A stretch of DNA of 64,000 nt, from assembly GCF_011398155.1 (NCBI RefSeq), contig NZ_AP021888.1:2206001-2270000 (forward strand). Direction: 5' to 3'. Below are positions 1 to 9,114 of the stretch, piece by piece. Source of the stretch: Thiosulfativibrio zosterae (GTDB lineage: Bacteria; Pseudomonadota; Gammaproteobacteria; Thiomicrospirales; Thiomicrospiraceae). Below the pieces are notes generated by a model that was not told where the DNA came from, ran no database searches, and saw only the letters and a list, made by a program, of their open reading frames with translations. The translations under genes and the position numbers were made by a program. Within the stretch, counting starts at the first letter, position 1; every line of letters begins with the position of its first letter.

Positions 1-35
1 CGGCTAAAAAGCGTGGCATAGCGAGTTGCGCTCAT
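1..35 (-). CDS. comM: Start of ComM/YifB-like Mg-chelatase-family protein (partial)
   Basis: Only the first 11 codons are in the window, reading MSATRYATLFS from an ATG at 35 to the edge. The pattern A-T-L-F-S-R resembles the first strand of YifB/ComM proteins, and comM commonly follows ubiK (yqiC) in gammaproteobacteria, as it would here with a 24-base gap. ComM is a hexameric helicase that helps branch migration during natural transformation. The call depends mainly on gene order because so little sequence is visible. Confidence 0.4.
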   Translation of the reverse strand, partial: MSATRYATLFS

Positions 36-59
36 GGTAAAAGACTCATGCTAACCAAA

Positions 60-317
60 TTAAGCGTCCGTTTTATTTAAATTGGATTCTAATTCAGCCA
101 CTTGCTTTTCTAAGGCTTCTAATTTTTGGCGTGTTTTAGCCAAAACCTGCGTTTGAATATCAAACTCTTCACGAGAAACCAAATCCATTTTTTGAAAAAC
201 ACTGGATAAGGTCATCTTCAGATTTTTTTGCATATTTTCAGGCACCTCACCCAAACCGGCGGGTAATACTTCTGTGACCTTATTCACTAAAGACTCTAAT
301 TGACTGGGATTTAACAT
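60..317 (-). CDS. ubiK: Ubiquinone biosynthesis accessory factor UbiK (BMFP family)
   Basis: An 85-residue protein beginning MLNPSQLESLV. UbiK (formerly YqiC) is a small membrane-associated coiled-coil protein that supports the UbiJ/UbiI-H-F ubiquinone hydroxylation complex under aerobic conditions. The sequence has the family layout: an amphipathic N-terminal helix, a short Gly/Pro-containing link (PAGLGEVPENM), then a charged heptad-like coiled coil (about residues 45-80) carrying the VSREEFD motif. The ATG at 317 is chosen over an upstream one (377) because it has a purine-rich site (AGAGAG) before it and matches the family length. It is probably co-transcribed with the comM start that follows. 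Confidence 0.88.
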   Translation of the reverse strand: MLNPSQLESLVNKVTEVLPAGLGEVPENMQKNLKMTLSSVFQKMDLVSREEFDIQTQVLAKTRQKLEALEKQVAELESNLNKTDA

Positions 318-455
318 AACAAACTCTCTTTTAATGACGATTATTTTTAACTCAAAAACTATACCCCTTTCACTCAAAGATATCCATAAATAGGCTATTG
401 TTTAGGATAAAAAAGCGGTAAAATCACAAACCAATGTTCAAATAAGGCGAATTGT

Positions 456-1508
456 ATGCTCCGCGATTTTAAGGATGCCCCAGAAAAGGCTAAGCGAATT
501 TTTATGATGCTCCAAGAACTCTTTGAAGAGCAGAACATCAATCCCCATCCGCTTAACTACTATATTTGGTATAGCTACTACAAAGGCGACAATCCTAAAT
601 TTCGCCAAGAAATGGATCGCGTTTTAAATGATCCCTTCGGTTATAACGACCGTATCGGCAAACGCCTGTATGAAGAATACCTTGAAGATCAAGACAATTC
701 TGACAACCAATTTGACAGTGCTTTCAAACGCCTAATTGGACTCATGATTCAAAAGATGAATCTATGGAGCGATCGTCTTGAAGAACACACTAAAGAATTA
801 GATGCCTGCGCAACCTCTTTATCAGGCGATCCTTTAAACGCCGAAGAGCTCAAAAAACTCACCAACTCGGTGCTTAGCACCGCCAATTCGATGCAACAAA
901 GCACCGCAGAATTTCAAAAAGAATTACTGGAAAGCACCAAAGAAGTTCAAGACCTGCGCCAGCAGTTGATTGAAGCGCGCGCTGAAATTATGCAGGACGA
1001 ATTGACACAAGTGGGTAATCGTAAGGCCTTTAATAATGCCATAGAAGAACTGACCACTGAAGCCATGCAGGCCCCGCAAACTTTGTGCTTAATCATGACA
1101 GACATTGACCACTTCAAGCGTTTTAATGATACTTTTGGGCATTTAGTCGGTGATAGCGTTCTGCGCTACTTTGCAAATGTCATGAAAAAAGGCAAACAAG
1201 AAAACGAAACCATTTGCCGTTATGGCGGAGAAGAGTTTGCCATCTTATTGGCTAACAGCAGCTTAGAAGCCGCCAAAGCCCGAGCAGAAGCGGTACGCAG
1301 TGGTATTGAGTCTGCCCAGCTGAAACGCGCCAACTCAGAGCAAACGCTAGGCAAAATAACTGCGTCTTTTGGAATTTCGGTTTACCAAGGGCCCAAAGAA
1401 AGTGTTGAAAGCTTTATTAAACGCGCCGACGATGCGCTGTATTTAGCAAAAGACCAAGGCAGAAACCAAGTTAAAACCGAGCTTGACATCCCCGTAAAAC
1501 CTGCTTAA
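456..1508 (+). CDS. Diguanylate cyclase, GGDEF domain with N-terminal helical sensor region
   Basis: A 350-residue soluble protein. Residues 1-175 are predicted mostly helical, without membrane segments, and end in a long coiled coil (about 130-175). The C-terminal half is a GGDEF domain: DELTQVGNRKAF opens it, DIDHFKRFND follows, and the active site is RYGGEEF with GGEEF near residues 257-261. It should make c-di-GMP from two GTP. The product-inhibition I-site (RxxD just before the active site) is absent; the matching positions read QENE. It stands alone between ubiK and a convergent SPOR gene. The input signal is unknown. Confidence 0.88.
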   Translation: MLRDFKDAPEKAKRIFMMLQELFEEQNINPHPLNYYIWYSYYKGDNPKFRQEMDRVLNDPFGYNDRIGKRLYEEYLEDQDNSDNQFDSAFKRLIGLMIQKMNLWSDRLEEHTKELDACATSLSGDPLNAEELKKLTNSVLSTANSMQQSTAEFQKELLESTKEVQDLRQQLIEARAEIMQDELTQVGNRKAFNNAIEELTTEAMQAPQTLCLIMTDIDHFKRFNDTFGHLVGDSVLRYFANVMKKGKQENETICRYGGEEFAILLANSSLEAAKARAEAVRSGIESAQLKRANSEQTLGKITASFGISVYQGPKESVESFIKRADDALYLAKDQGRNQVKTELDIPVKPA

Positions 1509-1575
1509 GCCAACTTACCAAGGTCAATCCACCTAACCTATTTAAATCGTTGTTAAAAAAGAATACCCACTCTGG

Positions 1576-2265
1576 TTAATTCTCTGATTTAGCAACGGTT
1601 TTAAGACTGCTCTTGACCAGCAGAGTATCCACTCCAAGACGATTCAACTCATTACGCTTTTTATTCAACTCCAGGCGGTCATCAAAAGGCCCCATCCGCA
1701 AACGGTAATACAGTTTTTTGCCTTGATAAATAGACACTTCCACGGCTTGCCCCATTCTGGCTAAACGCGCTTTTTCTTTTTGAGCCTGCTCTGCCGACCC
1801 AAAAGTGCCTGCTTGAATATAATAAGGCACTGGCAAGGTTACCGGAATGGGCTCCGCATCCACCAAAACCTCGGTTTCACTAAGACCATGATAAAAGCTA
1901 TATTCTAACGGCTGTGCGGTTTTAGCGGATGCAGTGGCGGGCGTAATCGCCACCACATTTAAAGGTTGTTGCGGGGAAGCTTCTTCAGGTTCAGCGACAA
2001 CTTCTTTTGCCTGAGCCACATCAGGGGTTTTGATCTCTTCAACACTGGCTTTCGCTTGCGCTTCTTGGCGTGTTCCAACCCCTTCTGTTGCGAAGTGATA
2101 GACCACAAAATACCCCAATACCAAACCCAGCGCCAAGAAAGTCGCTGCCACCCAGACCAAACGAACAGAAGAACCTGCAGAACTCTCTTCAGCCACCTGC
2201 TGAGATTTACGCTGATAAGGCTTTTTATGGCTGCCGCCATATCCATGACGCAAATCACCCGCCAT
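1576..2265 (-). CDS. SPOR-domain membrane protein
   Basis: A 229-residue FtsN-like protein. It has a basic cytoplasmic N-terminus (GGSHKKPYQRKSQQ), one membrane helix (VRLVWVAATFLALGLVLGYF, about residues 32-52), a Glu/Ala/Pro-rich periplasmic linker, and a C-terminal SPOR domain (from YYIQAGTFGS to the end). SPOR domains bind glycan strands stripped of stem peptides at the division septum. The ATG at 2265 overlaps the argS stop as TGATG, so translation is probably coupled; a longer reading frame to 2334 would invade argS and lacks a better start. The argS-SPOR order is common in gammaproteobacteria. Whether it is true FtsN or a paralogue cannot be decided here. Confidence 0.85.
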   Translation of the reverse strand: MAGDLRHGYGGSHKKPYQRKSQQVAEESSAGSSVRLVWVAATFLALGLVLGYFVVYHFATEGVGTRQEAQAKASVEEIKTPDVAQAKEVVAEPEEASPQQPLNVVAITPATASAKTAQPLEYSFYHGLSETEVLVDAEPIPVTLPVPYYIQAGTFGSAEQAQKEKARLARMGQAVEVSIYQGKKLYYRLRMGPFDDRLELNKKRNELNRLGVDTLLVKSSLKTVAKSEN

Positions 2266-4034
2266 CACATTTTCTCGGGCGCTGAGACCCCTAAAATGGC
2301 TAGGCCGTTTTTCAAAACTTGTTGTACCGCACAAATAAGCGTTAAACGCGCTGCCCGCAAGGGTGCTTCTTCTACAATAAATTGGCTGGCATTGTAATAG
2401 GCGTGTAAGCCTTGCGCTAAATCTTTGAGATAATAAGCAATTTGATGCGGTTCATAAGCCAAAGCAGCGCGCTCTATTTGCTCTGGATATTTAGACAACA
2501 ACATCGCCAAATCCGCTTCATGCGCCAGCGTTAGTTGATCCAAATGTGCCAAGCCCGCTAAGGCATCAACGGCATAACCTTTTTCTTTGGCTTGTTCTAA
2601 CACTCGGCTGATACGGGCATGCGCATATTGAATGTAATAAACAGGGTTATCGTTAGACTGAGATTTCGCCAAGTCTAAATCAAAGTCCATGTGTTGTTCG
2701 GAACGACGCTGTACATAAAAATAACGCGCTGCATCCTTACCCACTTCATCACGCAACTCACGCAATGTTACAAACTCTCCAGAACGCGTCGACATAGAGG
2801 CTTTTTCGCCACCACGATATAAAATGGCAAACTGCACCAACAGCACATTTAACGCATCGGCATTTACGCCCATGGCAGTCATCGCCGCTTTGACACGCGG
2901 CACATAACCATGGTGATCCGAACCCCAGATATCAATTAAGGTATCAAAACCGCGCTGTAACTTATTTAAATGATAAGCAATGTCTGAAGCAAAATAGGTT
3001 TTAACGCCATTATCACGCACCACAACGCGGTCTTTTTCATCGCCGTAATCGGTCGATCGGAACCAAAGCGCACCGTCTTTTTCATAAATTTTATCGGCTG
3101 CTTGCAGCTTTTCAATGGCGGCATCAATCACGCCAGAGTCCATTAAAGAACGCTCTGAAAACCAACCATCAAACTCCACCCCAAACTCACCAAGGTCTTG
3201 TTTAATGTCCTCTAAAATACTGTTCAAGGCCGCATCAAACACCACGCGATAATGAGCTTCACCCAACAGAGTTTTGGCATTGATAATCACATCATCTATG
3301 TGCTGTTCTTTGTCGCCAGTTTGCGTCGCGGCATCAAAATCTGCGGCAACACCCTCAAAGACTTGGGCCACTGGGCGCACAAAATCTTCGCCATATTCTT
3401 CAATCAAACCACTGGCAATGTCATAAACATAATCGCCTTTATACCCATTACTTGGGAACTTAAATTCCGCACCGCATAACGCCAAATAACGCAACCAAGT
3501 GGACGCCGCCAAAATGTCCATCTGACGACCTGCGTCATTGACATAATATTCGCGCGCAACTTCATATCCAGCTACTTTCAATAGGTTAGCAACACTGGCG
3601 CCATAAGCAGCACCACGACCATGCCCCACATGCAAAGGCCCTGTTGGGTTGGCTGACACATACTCCAGTAGGACTTTTTGTCCAGAACCTAGGGTTGATT
3701 GACCGAATAACGCTTGCGCAGACAAGACCTTTTCAACCACATCAAATTTGGCAGTGTCTTTAACAAAAAAGTTAATAAAACCAGGGCCAGCAATCTCGAT
3801 TTTTTCGATGTTGGCATCTTTTGGGAGGTGCGACAAAATCAGTTCCGCTACCTGGCGCGGGGGTTTGCCAACCAGCTTGGTCAACATCATGGCAAGGTTA
3901 GTCGCATAATCGCCGTTGGCTTTGTCTTTGGTATTATCAAGATTGATTGCCACCTGATAGTCTGCGGGCAAAACACCTTCGGCTTTGAGGGTTTGAATAA
4001 CGCCAGATAAATGGTCGGCAATTTGCTGCTTCAT
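2265..4034 (-). CDS. argS: Arginyl-tRNA synthetase
   Basis: A 589-residue class I aminoacyl-tRNA synthetase that charges tRNA-Arg. Visible signatures are the N-terminal Add-1 tRNA-binding domain (residues 1-100), the HIGH-type motif in PTGPLHVGHGRGAA (near residue 136), a KMSKS-like loop reading ASMSTRSGEF (near 413), and the C-terminal DALR anticodon-binding domain with YIQYAHARISRV. Length is normal for the family. It lies downstream of topA and upstream of the SPOR gene in the same direction; a palindromic terminator-like element separates it from topA, so it likely has its own promoter in the 215-base gap. Confidence 0.97.
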   Translation of the reverse strand: MKQQIADHLSGVIQTLKAEGVLPADYQVAINLDNTKDKANGDYATNLAMMLTKLVGKPPRQVAELILSHLPKDANIEKIEIAGPGFINFFVKDTAKFDVVEKVLSAQALFGQSTLGSGQKVLLEYVSANPTGPLHVGHGRGAAYGASVANLLKVAGYEVAREYYVNDAGRQMDILAASTWLRYLALCGAEFKFPSNGYKGDYVYDIASGLIEEYGEDFVRPVAQVFEGVAADFDAATQTGDKEQHIDDVIINAKTLLGEAHYRVVFDAALNSILEDIKQDLGEFGVEFDGWFSERSLMDSGVIDAAIEKLQAADKIYEKDGALWFRSTDYGDEKDRVVVRDNGVKTYFASDIAYHLNKLQRGFDTLIDIWGSDHHGYVPRVKAAMTAMGVNADALNVLLVQFAILYRGGEKASMSTRSGEFVTLRELRDEVGKDAARYFYVQRRSEQHMDFDLDLAKSQSNDNPVYYIQYAHARISRVLEQAKEKGYAVDALAGLAHLDQLTLAHEADLAMLLSKYPEQIERAALAYEPHQIAYYLKDLAQGLHAYYNASQFIVEEAPLRAARLTLICAVQQVLKNGLAILGVSAPEKM

Positions 4035-4162
4035 GCGAGAATCTCTTCAAAATTTTAAAAACGGTATTTTACTAGATGCGCCAAGGCAATAGGAACTTTT
4101 AAACAGCCAGAGATCGTCAGCGCCGACTTTCAGACAAACCTAAGAAATGGGTAGATTTGCCC

Positions 4163-4192
4163 CTAAAAATAACCAGGCCTGGTTATTTTTAG
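4163..4192. repeat. 30-bp perfect palindrome with CCAGGCCTGG core; terminator-like
   Basis: This is a perfect 30-bp palindrome centred on AACCAGGCCTGGTT (4171-4184), with A-rich then T-rich arms ending in TTATTTTTAG. It lies downstream of topA in the 215-base gap before argS. As RNA it could fold into a GC hairpin followed by U-rich sequence on either strand, so it may act as a bidirectional terminator. The same core recurs inside several coding genes in this window. Nothing else was recognised in this gap. Confidence 0.7.
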
Positions 4193-4249
4193 AGGCGATT
4201 TAGCGATATTTAGAGGCAGGATGCGTGCCGCCTAACGGCCGACAGCCTG

Positions 4250-6748
4250 CTAGGTGCTGGCTTTTTTGGCGGGCGCTTTTTTAGCTGCTGCCGGTTTTTT
4301 AGCCGGGGCTTTTTTGGCCGGAGTTTTTTTGACGGGTGCTTTTTCAGGCGTTGTTTCCGCTTTTTTCGCTGGCGCTTTTTTGGCGCCTGCTCGACCACGC
4401 TTTTTAGGCTCTGGCGCTTCTTCTAAGCGTTTTACACACTCTTCAAAAGTCAGCTCCATTGGGTCTTCGGTTTTGGCAATTTTGGCATTTTTCTTGGTGA
4501 CCGTGTCGGCAATATAAGGCCCCCAACGGCCTTTTAAAATTGACACATCGGACCCTGGGAAAACCCGCACAATCTTTTCAGCATCGGCAACGATTTTGGC
4601 CTCAATCAGCATTACCGACTCTTCCAGCGTAATCGCTAAAGGACTGTAACCCTTGATGGGCGCGTACACTTTTGGGCCATATTCCAAATAAGGTCCAAAA
4701 GGCCCTTGCTTGGCGATGATGTCTTGGCCTTTTTCTGCTTTAAAGAGCGTGCCATCGACCGCAGTGGCTTCAAAGGTTTCAGGCATTTGCCCCACCAAAC
4801 GCGGCAATTTAAACAGCTCTAAGGCTTCTTCTAGCTTGAGCGTATCCATTTTTTGGCCGGGCATCAAACTGGCAAACACCGGTTTCTCGTCATTCTCCCC
4901 ATCACCCAACTGCACATAAGGCCCGAAGCGGCCAATTTTGACAAACATGGGCTTGCCGGTTTTGGGGTCATTGCCTAAAGGGCGAGCTTGCCCGGCATCT
5001 TCTCGCGAGACATCTTCTGCGGCTAAAACTTTGGGGTGAAACTTTTGATAAAAATTATCTAACATCCCTTGCCAAGTGACCTTGCCCTTAGCAATTTCAT
5101 CAAACTCGCTTTCCACCTTGGCGGTAAAAGAGTAATCCAATATATCGCCAAAATGCGCCACTAAAAATTTGGTCACTATGCCCGCAATATCGGTTGGGAA
5201 GAGTTTATTTTTTTCTGTGCCAGCCATTTCGGTAAGGGTTTGAGTTTGCACACCCTGTGCATTTAATGTGAGTTGTCGATACTCACGCGGCGTACCTTCG
5301 CGGTCTTCTTTTACCACATAACCACGCTGTTGAACCGTATCAATGGTTGGCGCATAGGTGGATGGACGACCTATCCCCATTTCTTCTAGGGTGCGCACCA
5401 ATGCAGCTTCGTTGTATCTAGCAGGCGGACGCGAAAAACTTTGGCGCGATACCAGCTCACCCAAAGCTAAGGGCTGACCAATATGCATGGGGGGTAACAA
5501 ACCACCCTCTTCATCATCGGTATCCAAATTATAAACTTTCAAGAAACCGTCAAACACCACCACTTCGCCTTTGGCAGTCAACTTATCACCTGGTAAGGTA
5601 TCAATGGCAATATCCACCGTGGTACGCTTTAACTGTGCTTCTGCCATCTGTGAGGCAATAGCACGGCGCCAAATCAATTGATACAGGCGTTGTTCGTTGC
5701 GTTCGCCCATGACTTCAGACACGCCAAAATCGGTTGGACGAATCGCTTCATGCGCTTCTTGCGCATCGGCTTGTTTGGTTTTGTAACGACGCGTTAGGCT
5801 GTATTGAGGGCCATAATCTTGCGTAATCACCTGCTTGGCTTGCGCCAACGCAACTTCAGACAAGTTCACCGAGTCGGTTCTCATGTAGGTGATTTTTCCA
5901 GACTCATACAAACGCTGCGCAATCACCATGGTTTGCTTAACAGAGAAGCCTAATTTTGAAGAGGCTTCTTGCTGCAAGGTTGAGGTGGTAAAGGGGGCTT
6001 TAGGCGATTTTTTGGCGGGCTTTTCTTCTAAACTTTGCACCGTTAAACGGGCGCTAGAAGTTGCCTGTAAAAACGCCATGGCCTCAGCTTCTGAGTCGAA
6101 TGCGGCGGTGCGTTTCACCTGTAATTGACCACAGGGTTTGCCTTGGGCATCCAGTAAATCCAAAACACCTTGTAATCGATACACAAAGTCTGACTGGAAG
6201 GCTTCAATTTCAAGCTCACGCTCGACAATTAAACGCACCGCCACCGATTGAACTCGGCCCGCAGATAAACCAGTACGAATTTTTTTCCATAACACGGGTG
6301 ATAACTCAAACCCCACAATACGGTCTAATAAACGACGCGCTTGCTGGGCTTCCACCAAATCCATGTCCACGGTTCTGGGCGAAGCAATCGCCGCTTGAAT
6401 CGCAGGCTTGGTAATTTCATGAAACACAATTCGCTTGGTGGTTTTTACATCTAAGTTTAAGGCTTCCGCTAGGTGCCAAGCAATGGCTTCCCCTTCGCGG
6501 TCCTCGTCCGTTGCCAGCCAAACCGTGTCAGCTGCCTTGCTGAGTTTGCGTAATTCGGTGACGGTTTTCTTTTTATCGGGCGAAATCTCGTAGGTGGGTT
6601 CAAAGCCATTGGCTAAATCAATCCCCATTCCTTTCTTTTGAATATCTCGAATATGTCCATAACTGGAACGCACGGTAAAATCGGCACCCAAATATTTCTC
6701 GATGGTTTTGGCTTTCGCCGGCGATTCTACAATTACTAAATTTGTCAT
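4250..6748 (-). CDS. topA: DNA topoisomerase I (type IA) with Lys/Ala-rich tail
   Basis: About 832 residues from ATG 6748 (MTNLVIVESPAKAKTIEKYLG begins the protein); a TTG two codons earlier is possible. The enzyme relaxes negative supercoils. It has the TOPRIM fold (VIVESPAKAKTI, ATDEDREGEAIAWH), the catalytic Tyr in GKITYMRTDS (about residue 288), and topoisomerase C-terminal repeats built on GRFGPYV, GPFGPYLEYG and GRWGPYIAD. The four-cysteine zinc ribbons of E. coli TopA are absent; only two cysteines are visible, in GKPCGQL and FEECVKR. The last 55 residues are a repetitive KKAPAKK-type tail, like histone H1, that probably gives non-specific DNA binding. This C-terminus recalls mycobacterial and Helicobacter enzymes rather than enteric ones. 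Confidence 0.95.
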   Translation of the reverse strand: MTNLVIVESPAKAKTIEKYLGADFTVRSSYGHIRDIQKKGMGIDLANGFEPTYEISPDKKKTVTELRKLSKAADTVWLATDEDREGEAIAWHLAEALNLDVKTTKRIVFHEITKPAIQAAIASPRTVDMDLVEAQQARRLLDRIVGFELSPVLWKKIRTGLSAGRVQSVAVRLIVERELEIEAFQSDFVYRLQGVLDLLDAQGKPCGQLQVKRTAAFDSEAEAMAFLQATSSARLTVQSLEEKPAKKSPKAPFTTSTLQQEASSKLGFSVKQTMVIAQRLYESGKITYMRTDSVNLSEVALAQAKQVITQDYGPQYSLTRRYKTKQADAQEAHEAIRPTDFGVSEVMGERNEQRLYQLIWRRAIASQMAEAQLKRTTVDIAIDTLPGDKLTAKGEVVVFDGFLKVYNLDTDDEEGGLLPPMHIGQPLALGELVSRQSFSRPPARYNEAALVRTLEEMGIGRPSTYAPTIDTVQQRGYVVKEDREGTPREYRQLTLNAQGVQTQTLTEMAGTEKNKLFPTDIAGIVTKFLVAHFGDILDYSFTAKVESEFDEIAKGKVTWQGMLDNFYQKFHPKVLAAEDVSREDAGQARPLGNDPKTGKPMFVKIGRFGPYVQLGDGENDEKPVFASLMPGQKMDTLKLEEALELFKLPRLVGQMPETFEATAVDGTLFKAEKGQDIIAKQGPFGPYLEYGPKVYAPIKGYSPLAITLEESVMLIEAKIVADAEKIVRVFPGSDVSILKGRWGPYIADTVTKKNAKIAKTEDPMELTFEECVKRLEEAPEPKKRGRAGAKKAPAKKAETTPEKAPVKKTPAKKAPAKKPAAAKKAPAKKAST

Positions 6749-6899
6749 GACCAAAGGATCTCATAATTTTTTGATTCAACACATTTTAATGCGCTTGAAT
6801 ACAAAATCTGCAAGTGAAAAAACACTTTTATTTATGTGCAATTAGGGTTTATTATTCTATTTATGAAAGACTTTACAGTCTTCTAATCATTTTTACTAT

Positions 6900-7916
6900 A
6901 TGAAAGATTGCAAAAAAAAACGCCAAATTGCAATCATTTCTTTTACATTCACTCAAATAGACCTTTTAAAAGGTTTGCTTAAAGACGGGAAGCCCTTGAA
7001 ACATTACAACCTCTTATTGATCGATGATGACCTAATCAGCCTTGAATTAATGAGCACTTTCTTAGACACAGAAAACTTTCATTTATTTACAGCGCCCGAT
7101 GGTCAAGCCGCTTATGATTTAATCATGCAAAAATCGCCTGGATTTTTCAGCTGCATCGTGTCGGATGTTTCTATGCCCAACTTAGATGGGATTGGCTTGC
7201 TCAAGCGCATTAAAGAGGATGAAAACCGTAAAGTATTGCCCTTTATTCTGCAAACCTCAGACCGCAACCCTGAAAACATCAAAAAAACCTTAGAGCTGGG
7301 GGCTTTCTATTACCTCATCAAACCCATCACGCGCGAAACCCTAAAATCGGTTGTCAATGCCGCGCTGAAAGATTATGAAAACCACCTAGAAACGCACAAC
7401 ACCGTTCAGCACTTAATGCGCATTATGCCGCTGATGCAGGCGGCTACCTTTCATTACAAAACCTTGGACGAGGCCAAAAGCTTATCGAGCCTGTTAGCCT
7501 TAATGACCCACGACCCCAAAAATATTTCTATCGGTTTATTTGAAATTTTTGCCAATGCCGTTGAGCATGGAAACTTGGGTATTACCTACGATGAAAAAAC
7601 CGCGCTGATTAACCAAAATCAACTCAATGCCGATATTCAACGCCGTTTGTCTTTGCCAGAATACCGCGACAAGTTTGTCACAGTGAATGTCAGCATGGAA
7701 AACCACAAATTGCAGGTCACCGTCACCGACATGGGTAATGGGTTTGATTTTGAAAAATACCTAGAATTCTCGATAGACCGTATTATGGACAACCACGGAC
7801 GCGGCATCATGATGGCGAAAAGCTTAAGTTTTGATGAGTTGATTTACAGTAATGGCGGGCGCACCGTCAGCTGCTGGGTGCATCCGCCCGTTAATTCCGC
7901 TGAAAAGGTGGATTAA
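6900..7916 (+). CDS. Response regulator fused to an RsbW-like ATPase domain
   Basis: A 338-residue protein. An N-terminal receiver domain (about 35-155) has the acidic pocket LLIDDD and phospho-acceptor Asp89 in VSDVSMPNLDG, with the conserved Lys in LIKPIT. The C-terminal part (about 205-335) is a GHKL ATPase of the anti-sigma-factor kinase type: N-box EIFANAVEHGNLG, then TDMGNGFDF and GRGIMMAKSL. There is no histidine phosphotransfer motif, so it resembles partner-switching regulators rather than a sensor kinase. The first 33 residues (MKDCKKKRQ...) are not part of the receiver; a TTG at 6996 could be the real start. No anti-sigma antagonist gene is adjacent. The 145 bases before it show no clear promoter. 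Confidence 0.8.
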   Translation: MKDCKKKRQIAIISFTFTQIDLLKGLLKDGKPLKHYNLLLIDDDLISLELMSTFLDTENFHLFTAPDGQAAYDLIMQKSPGFFSCIVSDVSMPNLDGIGLLKRIKEDENRKVLPFILQTSDRNPENIKKTLELGAFYYLIKPITRETLKSVVNAALKDYENHLETHNTVQHLMRIMPLMQAATFHYKTLDEAKSLSSLLALMTHDPKNISIGLFEIFANAVEHGNLGITYDEKTALINQNQLNADIQRRLSLPEYRDKFVTVNVSMENHKLQVTVTDMGNGFDFEKYLEFSIDRIMDNHGRGIMMAKSLSFDELIYSNGGRTVSCWVHPPVNSAEKVD

Positions 7917-7924
7917 ACGCCCAA

Positions 7925-9046
7925 CTAACTCAAGCGGCGCCAGCGCCCAGCAGACAAGGCCTCAACCTCGCCTAACACCTCTAACTGCATCAGTTGGCTT
8001 TGTATCTCTGAAACCGGCATTTTACTTAAGACCACCAATTCATCCAACCCTATTGGGTCGTATTCAATCCAGTTGAGTACGGCTAAATTCGATTTAGGAT
8101 TCACCCTGGTTTTCTCAGAAAACTTGGCCGCTGCACTTGGCTCATTTTCGGTGATCGACAATTGCACCAAAGCCGCCAACTCCTCCAAAACATCTTGACC
8201 ACTTTCGACCAATTTAGCGCCTTGTTTAATCAGTTGATGACAACCTTTGGCGTGCGGATTATTAATGGCACCGGGCACGGCAAATACCTCTCGACCCTGC
8301 TCCATCGCCAAACGCGCGGTAATGAGCGAGCCACTTTGCAAAGCCGCTTCCACCACCAAAACGCCAGTACTCAAGCCCGAAATAATACGGTTACGCTGCG
8401 GAAAATGATGCGCCAAAGGGCCAGCCCCCAACGGATACTCCGACACCAAAACGCCCTGTTCGGCAATTTGGCGCGCTAACTGTCGATTGGAAGCAGGATA
8501 CACCCTGTCCAACCCTGTACCCACCACCGCCACCGTTGACCCCTGCCCCAATAAGCCACCTTGATGTGCCGCCGCATCGATTCCCGATGCCAAACCAGAG
8601 GTAATGGTTAAGCCCACAGAAGACAAATAGTGCGCAAAATCCTTAGCCGTTTCCACGCCCAAGCGTGACGCATGACGACTGCCCACCAACGCAATTTGCG
8701 GGTCTTTTAATAAGCCCAACTGCCCTTTCACATAGAGCAAAATGGGCGCGTCGATTAAGTCTTTGAGCAAATGCGGATAAGCTTCATCTCGCATGCCCAA
8801 TAAAGTGTGTTCGCTGGCTTGTTCTTGCCAAGCCAACGCAGCTTCAATAAGTGCTGGCAAACCGCTATCAAACAACTTTGCCGCTTGGATTTTGGTCAGC
8901 AATCCTGTGCCTTGCCAATCGCCTTCTTGGGCAGACCTTGCCTCTGCCAGCGACCCAAAGTAGCTTTCAATCTCTAGCAACTTTGCCGCTTTTAAACCCG
9001 CAAAATGGAACGGCAGCAGTGTTTCTATTTCAGACAGATGTGACAC
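7925..9046 (-). CDS. dprA: DNA-processing protein DprA
   Basis: A 373-residue DprA/Smf protein, which loads RecA on incoming single-stranded DNA during natural transformation. It begins at GTG 9046 with an N-terminal helical domain. The extended Rossmann fold follows: IALVGSRHASRLG, SGLASGIDAAAHQGG, VVGTGLDRVYPASN and FPQRNRIISGLSTG. The C-terminal winged helix (DPIGLDELVVLSKMPVSEI) is retained. Its start overlaps the divergent def promoter region. Together with comM and the comEA-like gene it suggests the organism is transformable. Confidence 0.95.
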   Translation of the reverse strand: MSHLSEIETLLPFHFAGLKAAKLLEIESYFGSLAEARSAQEGDWQGTGLLTKIQAAKLFDSGLPALIEAALAWQEQASEHTLLGMRDEAYPHLLKDLIDAPILLYVKGQLGLLKDPQIALVGSRHASRLGVETAKDFAHYLSSVGLTITSGLASGIDAAAHQGGLLGQGSTVAVVGTGLDRVYPASNRQLARQIAEQGVLVSEYPLGAGPLAHHFPQRNRIISGLSTGVLVVEAALQSGSLITARLAMEQGREVFAVPGAINNPHAKGCHQLIKQGAKLVESGQDVLEELAALVQLSITENEPSAAAKFSEKTRVNPKSNLAVLNWIEYDPIGLDELVVLSKMPVSEIQSQLMQLEVLGEVEALSAGRWRRLS

Positions 9047-9059
9047 AATTCGCTATAAT
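9031..9059 (+). promoter_or_regulatory. Likely sigma-70 promoter of def-fmt-rsmB
   Basis: A perfect TATAAT (9054-9059) lies 17 bases after CAGACA (9031-9036), which matches four of six positions of the -35 consensus. It is about 55 bases before the def start codon and overlaps the 5' end of the divergent dprA gene. Confidence 0.6.
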
Positions 9060-9114
9060 CCTAAGCTTATAAAATTTTTACCATTTGAAAAGTATAGCTG
9101 AGCCTTAGAAAAAT

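Noticed and set aside
1966-2397. Plus-strand frame overlapping the SPOR and argS genes
   Set aside because: It is in the shadow of two well-supported genes with conserved protein families and shows no domain of its own.
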